Part shown: piece by piece, positions 9,399 to 17,657 of the stretch
How the letters are laid out: each line of letters starts with the position of its first letter
Position numbering within the stretch: the stretch's first letter is position 1
Assembly (NCBI GenBank): GCA_018402735.1
Contig: JAGYIF010000002.1
Location: 310,001 to 374,000, forward strand
Direction of reading: 5' to 3'
DNA: 64,000 nt
Source: Pelagibacteraceae bacterium
GTDB taxonomy: Bacteria > Pseudomonadota > Alphaproteobacteria > Pelagibacterales > Pelagibacteraceae
Notes under the pieces: generated by a model
Seen by the model: the letters and a program-made list of their open reading frames with translations, nothing else
The model's database searches: none
What the model was told of the DNA's origin: nothing
Translations under genes and position numbers: made by a program

Positions 9399-10002
9399 AC
9401 TTAAAATACTTCTTTAGTTTTTTAAAAGCTTTATATCTATGAGATATTTTGTTTTTATATTTTGGGTTAAGTTCACCAAAAGTTTTTGTTTCCCCGTTGG
9501 CTGTAAAGATGGCATCATAACCAAATCCTTTTGACCCTTTTGCAGGAAAACAAATTTTTCCAAAAACCTTTCCTACAAACTCAAAAGATTTACCTGCAGG
9601 ATATCCAATAGAGATACAACATGTAAAATTTGCTTTTGATTGTAATAATTTTTTTTTAAGAAGAAGTTGTCTAACTTTTTCCATTGCTTCACCGAAATCT
9701 TTTTTTTTGCCAGCCCATCTAGCAGAGTAAATTCCTGGCTTATTATTTAGCTTTCTAACTTCAAGACCAGAATCATCTGAAATAGTAATTAGACCTGATT
9801 TCTTTGCACAATATAAAGATTTAATTTTAGCATTACCTTTAAATGTTTTGGCAGTTTCTTTTGGCTCTTTTAGGTTAAAATCTTTCGGGCTTAGACAAAG
9901 CACTTGTTTTGGCAACAATTCTCTTATTTCCTTAAATTTTCCTGGGTTATTTGTTGCTATAAGAATACGATTTATTCTTTTTAATTCTTTAAGTTTATGC
10001 AC
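9391..10002 (-). CDS. rdgB: Non-canonical purine NTP (XTP/dITP) pyrophosphatase
   Basis: A 203-residue Ham1/RdgB enzyme that removes dITP, XTP and ITP from the nucleotide pool. Motifs are IATNNPGKFKEI near residue 15, ISDDSGLEV near 74 (catalytic/metal Asp pair), ARWAGK, and KGFGYDAIF near 158. The start overlaps the rph stop by 8 nt, giving the common rph-rdgB pair. The first residues (MHKLKELKRI) are slightly longer than in some homologues; an internal start is possible but would leave a gap from rph. Confidence 0.95.
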   Translation of the reverse strand: MHKLKELKRINRILIATNNPGKFKEIRELLPKQVLCLSPKDFNLKEPKETAKTFKGNAKIKSLYCAKKSGLITISDDSGLEVRKLNNKPGIYSARWAGKKKDFGEAMEKVRQLLLKKKLLQSKANFTCCISIGYPAGKSFEFVGKVFGKICFPAKGSKGFGYDAIFTANGETKTFGELNPKYKNKISHRYKAFKKLKKYFKFS

Positions 10003-10708
10003 TGAATACTTTTTTTTGTATTAAGATAATTTCTTCAATAGATTTTTTAGAATGCTGCATCATTTCTAAAAATTGAGTTTCACTGCAAGTTGTTTTTTCT
10101 CCTGTTAACTGTAATTCTATTATTTGGTTTTTGTCATTCATCACATAATTGGAATCTATATCTGCTTTGCTATCTTCTTCGTAATCAAGATCCATCATAA
10201 TCTTCCCGTTAATAATTCCACAACTTATTGCCGCAACATAATTTTTGATTGGGTTATGATTGATCTGTTTTCTTTTAATCATTAAATCTATGCATTTTTT
10301 TAATGCAACAAACCCTCCGGTAATAGACGCGGTTCTAGTTCCGCCATCAGCCTGCAAAACATCACAATCAATGGTAATTAAATACTCTCCTAATAACTGA
10401 GTATCAATGGATGCTCTTAGGGATCTTCCTATTAATCTTTGGATTTCGGACGTTCTTCCACCGACTTTACCTACTGAAGCTTCTCTTCTCATTCTTTCAT
10501 GAGTAGATCTTGGAAGCATTCCATATTCTGCTGTGACCCACCCATTACCTGACCCTTTAAGCCACCTAGGTAACTTGTCCTCAATAGAAGCTGTGCAAAC
10601 TACATGTGTGTCACCAGATTTAATTAAACATGACGCATCAGCATTTTTTATGAAGTCTGGAATGATTTCTATTTTTCGAAGCTCTAAATTTTTTCTATTA
10701 TTGCGCAT
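9995..10708 (-). CDS. rph: Ribonuclease PH
   Basis: A 237-residue phosphorolytic exoribonuclease trimming tRNA 3' ends and degrading rRNA. Family signatures are GWVTAEYGMLPRSTHERMRRE near residue 56, and the phosphate-site LQADGGTRTASITGG near 118. The C-terminal motif QLTGE is present. Length is standard. It is transcribed leftward into rdgB and diverges from grpE; many proteobacteria have hrcA next to this gene pair, but there is no hrcA here. Confidence 0.96.
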   Translation of the reverse strand: MRNNRKNLELRKIEIIPDFIKNADASCLIKSGDTHVVCTASIEDKLPRWLKGSGNGWVTAEYGMLPRSTHERMRREASVGKVGGRTSEIQRLIGRSLRASIDTQLLGEYLITIDCDVLQADGGTRTASITGGFVALKKCIDLMIKRKQINHNPIKNYVAAISCGIINGKIMMDLDYEEDSKADIDSNYVMNDKNQIIELQLTGEKTTCSETQFLEMMQHSKKSIEEIILIQKKVFSA

Positions 10709-10716
10709 AATTTGGT

Positions 10717-10746
10717 CTTGGAATTTAATAATTAGTAACTATATAT
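10717..10746 (+). promoter_or_regulatory. Weak RpoH-like promoter candidate upstream of grpE
   Basis: CTTGGAA at 10717-10723 and CTATATAT at 10739-10746 with a 15-nt spacer resemble the E. coli heat-shock consensus CTTGAAA/CCCCATNT (6/7 and 5/8 matches). No CIRCE inverted repeat is visible. The site is weaker than the ones before dnaK and hslV and could be chance in AT-rich DNA. Confidence 0.3.
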
Positions 10747-10771
10747 GCGTTCATTATAAATTATAAAGAAA

Positions 10772-11353
10772 ATGAATACAGAAAAAAATCCCAATTCAAA
10801 TGATGAATCCAATATAGAAGAATCATCTCAAGAATCAGCGAATAATGTTGAAACACCAGAACAACAAGAAAATCTAAGCGAACAATCTACTCAGGAGCAA
10901 TTAGAAAAAACAATAGATGAGCTTAATAATAAAGTCTTAAGACTTCTTGCTGAAAATCAAAATTTAAGAAAAAATCATGAAAGAGAAAAAGAAGATATTT
11001 TAAAATATGGATCTTTTAATTTTGCATCTCAAATTCTAAGCTTAACCGACAACTTAGACCGGGCTTTTTCTATTTTTAAAAATAATGATAAATTTAAGGA
11101 TAAAGAATTTGTTGATATTAAAAATGGAATTGAACTAATAGAAAAAGAACTTCTAATAACCTTAGAAAAAAATAATATTACTTATATAGACTGTCTAAAC
11201 AAAAAATTTGATCCAAATTTTCACCAAGCTTTAAGTGAGGTTGAAAGTGATAAAGACCATGGAACTGTTATTGAAGAAATTCAAAAAGGTTACATGTTAC
11301 ATGACCGTCTTTTAAGACCATCTCTAGTAAACATTGCTAAATCAGCTAAATAG
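10772..11353 (+). CDS. grpE: Nucleotide exchange factor GrpE
   Basis: A 193-residue GrpE, the ADP/ATP exchange factor for DnaK. An acidic, low-complexity N-terminus (about 1-40) is followed by a long coiled coil (about 40-95, LEKTIDELNNKVLRLLAENQ) and the beta-wing C-terminal domain, where FDPNFHQALSEVE matches the family signature. It is immediately upstream of dnaK and dnaJ on the same strand. The start ATG is preceded by an A-rich leader (AAAGAAA) rather than a strong Shine-Dalgarno. Confidence 0.96.
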   Translation: MNTEKNPNSNDESNIEESSQESANNVETPEQQENLSEQSTQEQLEKTIDELNNKVLRLLAENQNLRKNHEREKEDILKYGSFNFASQILSLTDNLDRAFSIFKNNDKFKDKEFVDIKNGIELIEKELLITLEKNNITYIDCLNKKFDPNFHQALSEVESDKDHGTVIEEIQKGYMLHDRLLRPSLVNIAKSAK

Positions 11354-11370
11354 AAGATTAAAAAATAATT

Positions 11371-11396
11371 GTTTTAGAGGTTGTAATCTCCAAAAC
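11371..11396 (+). terminator. Imperfect hairpin in the grpE-dnaK gap
   Basis: GTTTT (11371-11375) pairs with AAAAC (11392-11396), and GAG (11377-11379) pairs with CTC (11388-11390), separated by one A/C mismatch and closing an 8-nt loop. There is no U-run after it, so it is at best a weak or attenuating terminator for grpE. It overlaps the -35 of the proposed dnaK promoter. Confidence 0.3.
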
Positions 11397-11407
11397 ACCC
11401 CCCATAT
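11381..11407 (+). promoter_or_regulatory. RpoH (sigma-32)-like promoter for dnaK
   Basis: TTGTAA at 11381-11386 (preceded by G) and CCCCATAT at 11400-11407 are separated by 13 nt. The -10 is a perfect match to the E. coli sigma-32 consensus CCCCATNT, and a run of six C is striking in this AT-rich DNA. The -35 matches CTTGAAA at 5 of 7 positions. It leaves an expected leader of roughly 35 nt before the dnaK ATG. Confidence 0.6.
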
Positions 11408-11449
11408 CCAATACAGAATTAAGAAATACTAATAAAAGGATTAAAGATT

Positions 11450-13378
11450 ATGTCAAAAATAATAGGAATAGATTTAGGAACAACAAATTCATGTGTTGCA
11501 GTTATGGATGGAGCAACGCCTAAAGTTTTAGAAAATTTAGAAGGAGCACGAACTACACCCTCTGTTGTTGCTTTTACCGAAGGCGGAGAAAAATTAGTTG
11601 GTATGGCTGCAAAAAGACAAGGTGTTACTAATGCAGAAAATACTTTTTTCGCCGTAAAAAGATTAATTGGCAGAAAATTTGATGGTGATGCAGTTAAAAA
11701 AGATATCAAGGGGCTACCATATAAAATTATTAAAGCAGATAATGGCGATGCCTGGGTAGAGTCTAGGGGTACGAAATATTCTCCAAGTCAAATCTCGGCT
11801 TTTGTTTTGCAAAAAATGAAAGAAACTGCAGAAAAATATTTAGGTTCTGAAGTTAAGGAAGCTGTCATCACAGTCCCCGCTTATTTTAACGACTCTCAAA
11901 GACAAGCAACAAAAGATGCAGGTAAAATTGCTGGACTAGATGTAAAAAGAATTATTAATGAACCGACTGCTGCAGCTCTAGCATATGGTTTGGATAAAAA
12001 AAATGCAAAGACGGTTGCTGTGTACGATTTGGGTGGAGGAACATTTGACGTTTCTATTCTTGAACTAGGAGATGGAGTTTTTGAAGTTAAATCTACAAAT
12101 GGAGATACAACACTTGGTGGTGAGGATTTTGATTCACATATCGTTGACTACCTTGCTGCTGAATTTAAAAAAGATAATGCTATAGATTTAAAACAAGATA
12201 AATTAGCATTACAAAGATTAAGAGAAGCTGCTGAAAAAGCTAAAATTGAACTTTCTTCTGCAACTCAAACCGAAATTAATTTGCCTTTTATCACAGCTGA
12301 TAAAACTGGCCCAAAACATTTAAATCTGAAATTAACAAGATCTAAACTAGAATCAATTGTTGCTGAACTAATTGAAAGAACTATTGCACCTTGCAAAACT
12401 GCGTTGAAAGATGCTGGATTAAGTGCGGGAGAAATCGGAGAAGTTATTCTTGTGGGTGGTATGACAAGAATGCCAAAAGTGGCTGAGACTGTTAAAAACT
12501 TTTTTGGAAAAGAACCTAATAAAAGTGTAAATCCTGATGAAGTGGTGGCTATGGGTGCTGCAATCCAAGCTGGTGTTCTCCAGGGCGATGTTAAAGATGT
12601 TTTATTGTTAGATGTTACTCCATTGTCTCTAGGTATTGAAACTTTAGGCGGAGTTGCAACAAAACTTATTGAAAAAAATACAACAATACCAACTAAAAAA
12701 AGCCAAGTGTTTTCGACCGCTGAAAACAACCAACCTGCCGTCTCGATAAGGGTGGTTCAGGGCGAAAGGGAGATGGCGGCTGATAATAAATCACTTGGTA
12801 ACTTTGAACTAACAGGAATTGCACCAGCACCAAGGGGTGTACCTCAAATTGAAGTGACTTTTGACATAGATGCTAACGGTATTGTAAATGTTTCTGCAAA
12901 AGATAAAGGCACCGGCAAAGAACAGAAGATTCAAATCCAAGCTTCAGGCGGTCTTACAGATGAAGAAATTGAAAGAATGGTAAAGGATGCGGAAGCAAAT
13001 AAAGAAGCTGACAAAAAGAAGAGGGAGGAAATTGATGCAAAAAATAGTGCGGATAGTTTAGTTGCATCTACTGAACAAAGCATAAAAGAACATGGTGATA
13101 AAGTTTCTGCAGAAGATAAAAAAACTATTGAAGCAGATATGCAAAGTTTAAGAGATGCTATCAAAGCAGACAATGTTGAAGATATTAAAACTAAAACACA
13201 AACATTAATGCAATCTTCTATGAAGATGGGTGAAGCAATTTACAAAGCTCAACAAGCGAGCCAAGAAGCTGGTGCTCAGGGTGAAAATAAATCTTCTGAT
13301 GGAAAAAAAGAGGATGTTGTTGATGCTGAATTTGAAGAAGTTAAAGACTCCAAAGACGACAAAAAAGATAGTGCTTAA
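11450..13378 (+). CDS. dnaK: Molecular chaperone DnaK (Hsp70)
   Basis: A 642-residue Hsp70. The ATPase domain shows [15 protein letters not shown] at residues 3-17, [16 protein letters not shown] near 193 and [13 protein letters not shown] near 338. The substrate-binding domain begins near 385 with the [14 protein letters not shown] linker region, and an alpha-helical lid ends with the acidic tail [12 protein letters not shown] good Shine-Dalgarno (AAGGA) lies 10 nt before the ATG. It lies between grpE and dnaJ, probably with its own heat-shock promoter. Length and motifs are complete. Confidence 0.98.
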   Translation: MSKIIGIDLGTTNSCVAVMDGATPKVLENLEGARTTPSVVAFTEGGEKLVGMAAKRQGVTNAENTFFAVKRLIGRKFDGDAVKKDIKGLPYKIIKADNGDAWVESRGTKYSPSQISAFVLQKMKETAEKYLGSEVKEAVITVPAYFNDSQRQATKDAGKIAGLDVKRIINEPTAAALAYGLDKKNAKTVAVYDLGGGTFDVSILELGDGVFEVKSTNGDTTLGGEDFDSHIVDYLAAEFKKDNAIDLKQDKLALQRLREAAEKAKIELSSATQTEINLPFITADKTGPKHLNLKLTRSKLESIVAELIERTIAPCKTALKDAGLSAGEIGEVILVGGMTRMPKVAETVKNFFGKEPNKSVNPDEVVAMGAAIQAGVLQGDVKDVLLLDVTPLSLGIETLGGVATKLIEKNTTIPTKKSQVFSTAENNQPAVSIRVVQGEREMAADNKSLGNFELTGIAPAPRGVPQIEVTFDIDANGIVNVSAKDKGTGKEQKIQIQASGGLTDEEIERMVKDAEANKEADKKKREEIDAKNSADSLVASTEQSIKEHGDKVSAEDKKTIEADMQSLRDAIKADNVEDIKTKTQTLMQSSMKMGEAIYKAQQASQEAGAQGENKSSDGKKEDVVDAEFEEVKDSKDDKKDSA

Positions 13379-13404
13379 TTTTTAATTAGGCATTAGATAG
13401 GGGC

Positions 13405-14547
13405 ATGGCTAAAGCTGACTACTACAATACACTAGGTGTTTCTAAAAATGCTTCACAAGAAGAAATTAAATCTGCTTACAGAAAATTAGCAATGAAATAC
13501 CACCCGGACAAAAATCCGGGAGATACCTCTTCTGAGGCAAAATTTAAAGAAGCCTCTGAGGCCTATCAAGTATTATCCGATTCTCAAAAAAAATCTAACT
13601 ATGATCAGTTTGGCCATGCTGCTTTTGAGAATGGTGGTGGTGGAGGTGGTGGAGGTTTTGGTGATTTTGGTGGCTTTGATTCTGGTTCTTTTTCTAATAT
13701 TTTTGACGATTTTTTTGGGGATTTTACGGGGGGAGGTAGAAGAAGATCTTCTTCAAGATCAAAAAGAGGTTCTGATTTAAAAATTAATATTGAAGTGACG
13801 TTGGAGGAGGCTTACCAAGGAAAAAAACAAACATTTGAGGTGCCAACTTCCGAAAAATGTGTTGAATGTTCAGGAAGCGGCGCTGCCACTGGATCAAAAG
13901 CAAGTACATGTAGAACTTGCGATGGACATGGCCAGGTGCGTGCTCAACAAGGTTTTTTTACTTTACAACAAACTTGCCCAGATTGTGGTGGTGAAGGTAA
14001 AACAATTTCTAAACCATGTAAAATTTGCAGAGGAACAGGAACCAATAGGGTTAATAAAACACTATCTATTCAAATTCCAAAAGGTGTAGATGATGGAACA
14101 CAAATGCGCTTAGCGGGCAAAGGAGAGGCTGGACCTAGAGGAGGTACTCAGGGTGATTTATATGTTTATCTATCTTTAAAAAAACATCCTATTTTTAAAA
14201 GAGAAGAGGAAAATTTATATTTTGAATTACCAGTATCCATAGTTGACGCTGCTCTTGGAACTACAATTGAAATTCCAACAATTGATGGTTCAAAATCTAA
14301 CGTTAAAATTCCGTCGGGCACACAAACTGGAAAGCAGTTGCGACTCAAAGATAAAGGAATGCCCCTATTAAGAGGATCTGGATTTGGTGATTTATATTTA
14401 CAAATAAAAGTTGAAGTGCCTGTCAACTTAAGTAGAGAACAAAAAATATTACTTGAAAAATATAAAGAATTAGAAGACTCTAAAAACAATCCAGAAAATG
14501 AATCTTTTCTAAAAAAAGCTAAAAATTTTTGGGATAGTTTAAGCTAA
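13405..14547 (+). CDS. dnaJ: Chaperone protein DnaJ (Hsp40)
   Basis: A 380-residue type I J-protein. The J domain (about 1-70) has the HPD tripeptide at 33-35. A glycine/phenylalanine-rich linker (about 75-115) follows. Then come four CxxCxGxG zinc-finger repeats at about 151-215 ([32 protein letters not shown]), all eight cysteines present. Beta-barrel client domains fill the rest. It works with DnaK and GrpE. It follows dnaK by 26 nt and its stop overlaps the dapB start by one base. Confidence 0.98.
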   Translation: MAKADYYNTLGVSKNASQEEIKSAYRKLAMKYHPDKNPGDTSSEAKFKEASEAYQVLSDSQKKSNYDQFGHAAFENGGGGGGGGFGDFGGFDSGSFSNIFDDFFGDFTGGGRRRSSSRSKRGSDLKINIEVTLEEAYQGKKQTFEVPTSEKCVECSGSGAATGSKASTCRTCDGHGQVRAQQGFFTLQQTCPDCGGEGKTISKPCKICRGTGTNRVNKTLSIQIPKGVDDGTQMRLAGKGEAGPRGGTQGDLYVYLSLKKHPIFKREEENLYFELPVSIVDAALGTTIEIPTIDGSKSNVKIPSGTQTGKQLRLKDKGMPLLRGSGFGDLYLQIKVEVPVNLSREQKILLEKYKELEDSKNNPENESFLKKAKNFWDSLS

Positions 14548-15317
14548 TGAAAAAAATTAATATCACAATTAGTGGTGGATTAGGTCGAATGGGATCCCTA
14601 CTCATACAAAAAACTATTCAAGATAAACAGTTAAAGTTAGAAAGTGTTACAGAACAAAAGTCACTTACAAAAAATGGCATCAAATACGACAAAAACTCCA
14701 TCTACTCTCTTAAAAATACCAACGTAATTATTGATTTTACAAAACCAAATTGCACTTTGGAAATTTTAAAATTAGCCATTAAACTTAAAAAAAAGTTAAT
14801 TATCGGCACCACAGGGTTTAATAAGAAACAACAGGAAGAAATAAATAGATCCTCAAAAAAAATTGCAATTCTTCAATCTGGAAATATGAGTTTAGGAATA
14901 AATTTAATGCAGTATTTATCTAGAATCTTATCAGAAAAAATTTTGAAAGAATTTCAAATAGAAATACACGACGCCCATCATAAAATGAAAATAGATTACC
15001 CTTCTGGTACAGCTCTCATGCTTGGACAAGCTGTTGCTAAAGGAAAAAGAAAATCTTTAGAAAAGTTAAAAGGAAGTGTTTTTTTAAATAGGAAAGGCAA
15101 TGGAAAGAAAGGGAAAATAAATTTTTTTATAAAAAGAGAGGGGACGATTCCAGGAACTCATTCTGTTATTTTTCAAACTGCTAAAGAAACTATTGAGCTC
15201 AAGCATGTTGCAAAATCAAGAGATTTATTCGCAGATGGAGCGCTAAGTGCTGCTAAGTGGTTAGCGCATAAAAAACCAGGTCTGTATAGTATGCATGACG
15301 TGCTCAAGATAAGATAA
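14547..15317 (+). CDS. dapB: 4-hydroxy-tetrahydrodipicolinate reductase
   Basis: A 256-residue DapB of the lysine/diaminopimelate pathway. The nucleotide-binding motif ISGGLGRMGSLL is at residues 8-19, and the catalytic segment HDAHHKMKIDYPSGTA is near 142-157 with the paired His, the Lys and the PSGTA loop. It is translationally coupled to dnaJ through a TAATG overlap, and nth begins directly after its stop. dnaJ-dapB adjacency is common in alphaproteobacteria. Confidence 0.96.
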   Translation: MKKINITISGGLGRMGSLLIQKTIQDKQLKLESVTEQKSLTKNGIKYDKNSIYSLKNTNVIIDFTKPNCTLEILKLAIKLKKKLIIGTTGFNKKQQEEINRSSKKIAILQSGNMSLGINLMQYLSRILSEKILKEFQIEIHDAHHKMKIDYPSGTALMLGQAVAKGKRKSLEKLKGSVFLNRKGNGKKGKINFFIKREGTIPGTHSVIFQTAKETIELKHVAKSRDLFADGALSAAKWLAHKKPGLYSMHDVLKIR

Positions 15318-15950
15318 GTGAATACGCAAAGCGAACAAATATTCAAACAACTAAGTAAGATTATAAAAAATCCTAAAAGTGATTTACAATATACTAATAA
15401 ATTTACATTATTAGTCTCAGTAGTTCTTTCTGCTCAATGTACAGATGTTAATGTTAATAATGTTACTAAAGATATTTATTCTAAATATAATAAGCCTGAG
15501 CACTTTGTAAAATTAGGACAAAAAAAAATAGAAAAATTAATAAACCGCATAGGTCTTTTCCGCAATAAATCTAAAAATATTTATTTACTCTCAAAAATTC
15601 TTGTTGAAAATTATGGGAGTAAAGTACCAAATGATTTTGATAAGCTATATGCCTTACCTGGGGTAGGCAGAAAAACAGCAAATGTCGTTCTTAATGAAGG
15701 ATTTGGGAAGCCAACAATAGCTGTCGACACTCATATATTTAGAGTAAGCAATAGGACTGGGCTTGCTCCAGGCAAGGGTCCCGATCAAGTAGAGCAAAAT
15801 TTATACAAAGTAGTTCCAAAAAAATACTTAAAAGACGCACATCATTTACTCTTGCTCCATGGGAGGTATACCTGCAAAGCAAGAACACCTAATTGTAAAT
15901 CTTGTGTAATTATCAACCATTGCAAATTTGGTAGGAAGATAATTAATTAG
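15318..15950 (+). CDS. nth: Endonuclease III (DNA glycosylase/AP lyase)
   Basis: A 210-residue base-excision repair enzyme. The helix-hairpin-helix ALPGVGRKTANVVLNEGFG lies near residues 111-129, with the catalytic Lys in GVGRKTA and the Asp in VDTHIFRVSNRTGL. The C-terminal [4Fe-4S] loop has the spacing C-x6-C-x2-C-x5-C (CKARTPNCKSC...C). The start is a GTG at 15318, immediately after the dapB stop; it gives the expected N-terminus. Confidence 0.96.
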   Translation: MNTQSEQIFKQLSKIIKNPKSDLQYTNKFTLLVSVVLSAQCTDVNVNNVTKDIYSKYNKPEHFVKLGQKKIEKLINRIGLFRNKSKNIYLLSKILVENYGSKVPNDFDKLYALPGVGRKTANVVLNEGFGKPTIAVDTHIFRVSNRTGLAPGKGPDQVEQNLYKVVPKKYLKDAHHLLLLHGRYTCKARTPNCKSCVIINHCKFGRKIIN

Positions 15951-15951
15951 T

Positions 15952-16617
15952 ATGAGTATTTATCATAATAAAAAAACATTATTTTTTAAAATTAAAAATA
16001 AATCTCTAAAAGAGTGGAAAGAATATACAAATCATCCATTTGTAATTAAGTTGGGCAATGGGACCTTGCCATTATCCTGCTTTAAAATTTATCTTCTACA
16101 AGATTATATTTTTTTGCAAAAATTAATTAAAATACTTTGCTTATCTGCTTATAAAGCAAATACTACACTTGATAGAGATCGATCTTTGAAATTTATTATG
16201 GGTATTAAGCATGAGTTGAGTCTTCATATAAAATATTGTCGGAAATTTAATATTCCTAAATCTAAAATACTTGCAACAAAAGAAAAGTCACAAAATCGAA
16301 CCTACACTGATTATGTTTTAAACATAGGAACCAAAAAAAGTAATTTAGAATTATTTATTGCTCTATCACCATGTATCATAGGGTATGGTGAGATTGGTCA
16401 TAATCTTAGTAAAATAAAAAATTGGAAAAAAAACAAATACGCTTCTTGGATTAAAATGTATTCTTCAAAAGAATATCAAAGTATAGCAGCCAAAAATATT
16501 AAGTATTTAGATAAATTATTTACTAATAATAATAAAAATAGTTATAAGTCATTAGTTAAAATTTTTAAAAAAGCTTCTTTGTTAGAAGCTAATTTTTGGG
16601 AGATGTGTCTATCATGA
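15952..16617 (+). CDS. tenA: TenA-family thiaminase II / aminopyrimidine aminohydrolase
   Basis: A 221-residue all-helical TenA protein. Residues matching the known active site are visible: Asp51-Tyr52 in LLQDYIFL, Cys141 in LSPCIIGYGEIG, and Glu212 before the terminal FWEM. FMGIKHELSLHIKYC-type helix (IMGIKHELSLHIKYC, 82-96) is typical. Characterised TenA enzymes hydrolyse thiamine breakdown products (amino-HMP) to hydroxymethylpyrimidine for salvage. Its ATGA overlap with the following kinase gene suggests coupling. A ThiE/TenI-like gene lies 3 kb downstream. Substrate is inferred. Confidence 0.88.
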   Translation: MSIYHNKKTLFFKIKNKSLKEWKEYTNHPFVIKLGNGTLPLSCFKIYLLQDYIFLQKLIKILCLSAYKANTTLDRDRSLKFIMGIKHELSLHIKYCRKFNIPKSKILATKEKSQNRTYTDYVLNIGTKKSNLELFIALSPCIIGYGEIGHNLSKIKNWKKNKYASWIKMYSSKEYQSIAAKNIKYLDKLFTNNNKNSYKSLVKIFKKASLLEANFWEMCLS

Positions 16618-17543
16618 AAGTTGTCGGAGTTGGAAATGCAATCGTTGATGTGATTTGTAAAGTGAACGATGAATTCTTAGTACAAAACGGTTTAACAAAA
16701 AGTACCATGAAATTAGTGGATGAGATAGAATTTAAAAAACTATTATCAAGTTTAACTATTGCTGAAACTGTTGCCGGTGGCTCAGTTGCAAACACTATTG
16801 TTGGCTTATCTCAATTGGGAAATAATGTATCTTTTATTGGAAAAGTTAATGATGATAATCTAGGCAATAAATATGAAGAAAGTTTAATTAAAGAAAAAGT
16901 AACATACTTTTATAAAAAACGAAAAGAAACTATCCCTACGGGTACATGTTTAATTCTAATCACTCCCGACTCAGAAAGAACTATGTGTACTTTCCTAGGA
17001 ATTGCGGGAAAAATTAATGAACAAGATATTGATGAGTTAGCAATAAAACAAAGTAAGCTTGTTTTTTTAGAGGGTTATTTGTGGGACGAGGGAGAGCCTA
17101 AATCTGCATTTTCAAAAGCATTTAAAATGGCAAATAGAACCGCGATATCATTATCAGATAAGTTTTGTGTAGAGCGACATAAAGAAAGTTTTTTAGATTT
17201 AGTGAAAAACAAATTAGATATTACATTTGCAAATGAACAAGAAATACTTCATTTGATAGATGCCAACTCATTCGCTGAAGTTATAGAATTTGGAAAGAAT
17301 CTTGGAAAATTATTAATTGTTACGAGATCTGCAAAAGGCAGTATTGCAATATTTAATAACGAAGTATTTGAGTGTGAAAGTCAAAAAAATCTCAAATTAG
17401 TTGATTTGACCGGAGCAGGGGACTTGTTTGCTGCAGGATTTTTACATGGCTACATTAACGAAATGTCTATTCAAGAAAGCCTGGAAAAGGGAACAGAGAT
17501 GGCTTCTAAAATAATACAAAAAATTGGGGCCAGGTTAAATTAG
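16614..17543 (+). CDS. PfkB-family carbohydrate/nucleoside kinase (adenosine kinase-like)
   Basis: A 309-residue ribokinase-superfamily enzyme from the ATG at 16614, which overlaps the TenA stop as ATGA. A TTG 18 nt upstream would add six unlikely residues. The N-terminus VVGVGNAIVDV, the GGSVANT segment near 50, and the C-terminal PfkB signature DLTGAGDLFAAGFLHG (Asp as the catalytic base) are all intact. The pattern is closest to adenosine/ribokinase members common in alphaproteobacteria. Placement after TenA raises the idea of a pyrimidine (HMP) kinase role, but this is only contextual. Confidence 0.9.
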   Translation: MKVVGVGNAIVDVICKVNDEFLVQNGLTKSTMKLVDEIEFKKLLSSLTIAETVAGGSVANTIVGLSQLGNNVSFIGKVNDDNLGNKYEESLIKEKVTYFYKKRKETIPTGTCLILITPDSERTMCTFLGIAGKINEQDIDELAIKQSKLVFLEGYLWDEGEPKSAFSKAFKMANRTAISLSDKFCVERHKESFLDLVKNKLDITFANEQEILHLIDANSFAEVIEFGKNLGKLLIVTRSAKGSIAIFNNEVFECESQKNLKLVDLTGAGDLFAAGFLHGYINEMSIQESLEKGTEMASKIIQKIGARLN

Positions 17544-17645
17544 TTTTTTTCTTTTAAAACTCCCTTTTCCTTTTTTTGGTTGTATAATTCTTTTTTTGTA
17601 CTTAGCGGTTCTTAAATCTTTGGCTATAATATTCTTTTTCTTCAT
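17535..17645 (-). CDS. arfA: Minimal ArfA-like alternative ribosome-rescue factor (36 aa)
   Basis: A short frame from the ATG at 17645 to the TAA at 17535 encodes 36 residues, very Lys/Arg-rich. It contains AKDLRTAKYKKRIIQ followed by KKGKGSFKRK, matching the conserved core of ArfA, which in E. coli recruits RF2 to non-stop ribosomes. The variable extensions of E. coli ArfA are absent. It begins 12 nt after the response-regulator stop on the same strand and ends inside the last 9 nt of the convergent pfkB-type gene. The family call rests on the motif alone. Confidence 0.75.
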   Translation of the reverse strand: MKKKNIIAKDLRTAKYKKRIIQPKKGKGSFKRKKLI

Positions 17646-17657
17646 ATTTTCTTACTA

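Noticed and set aside
16596-16613. TTG start for the PfkB-type kinase
   Set aside because: The ATG at 16614 overlaps the TenA stop and begins directly with the conserved strand.
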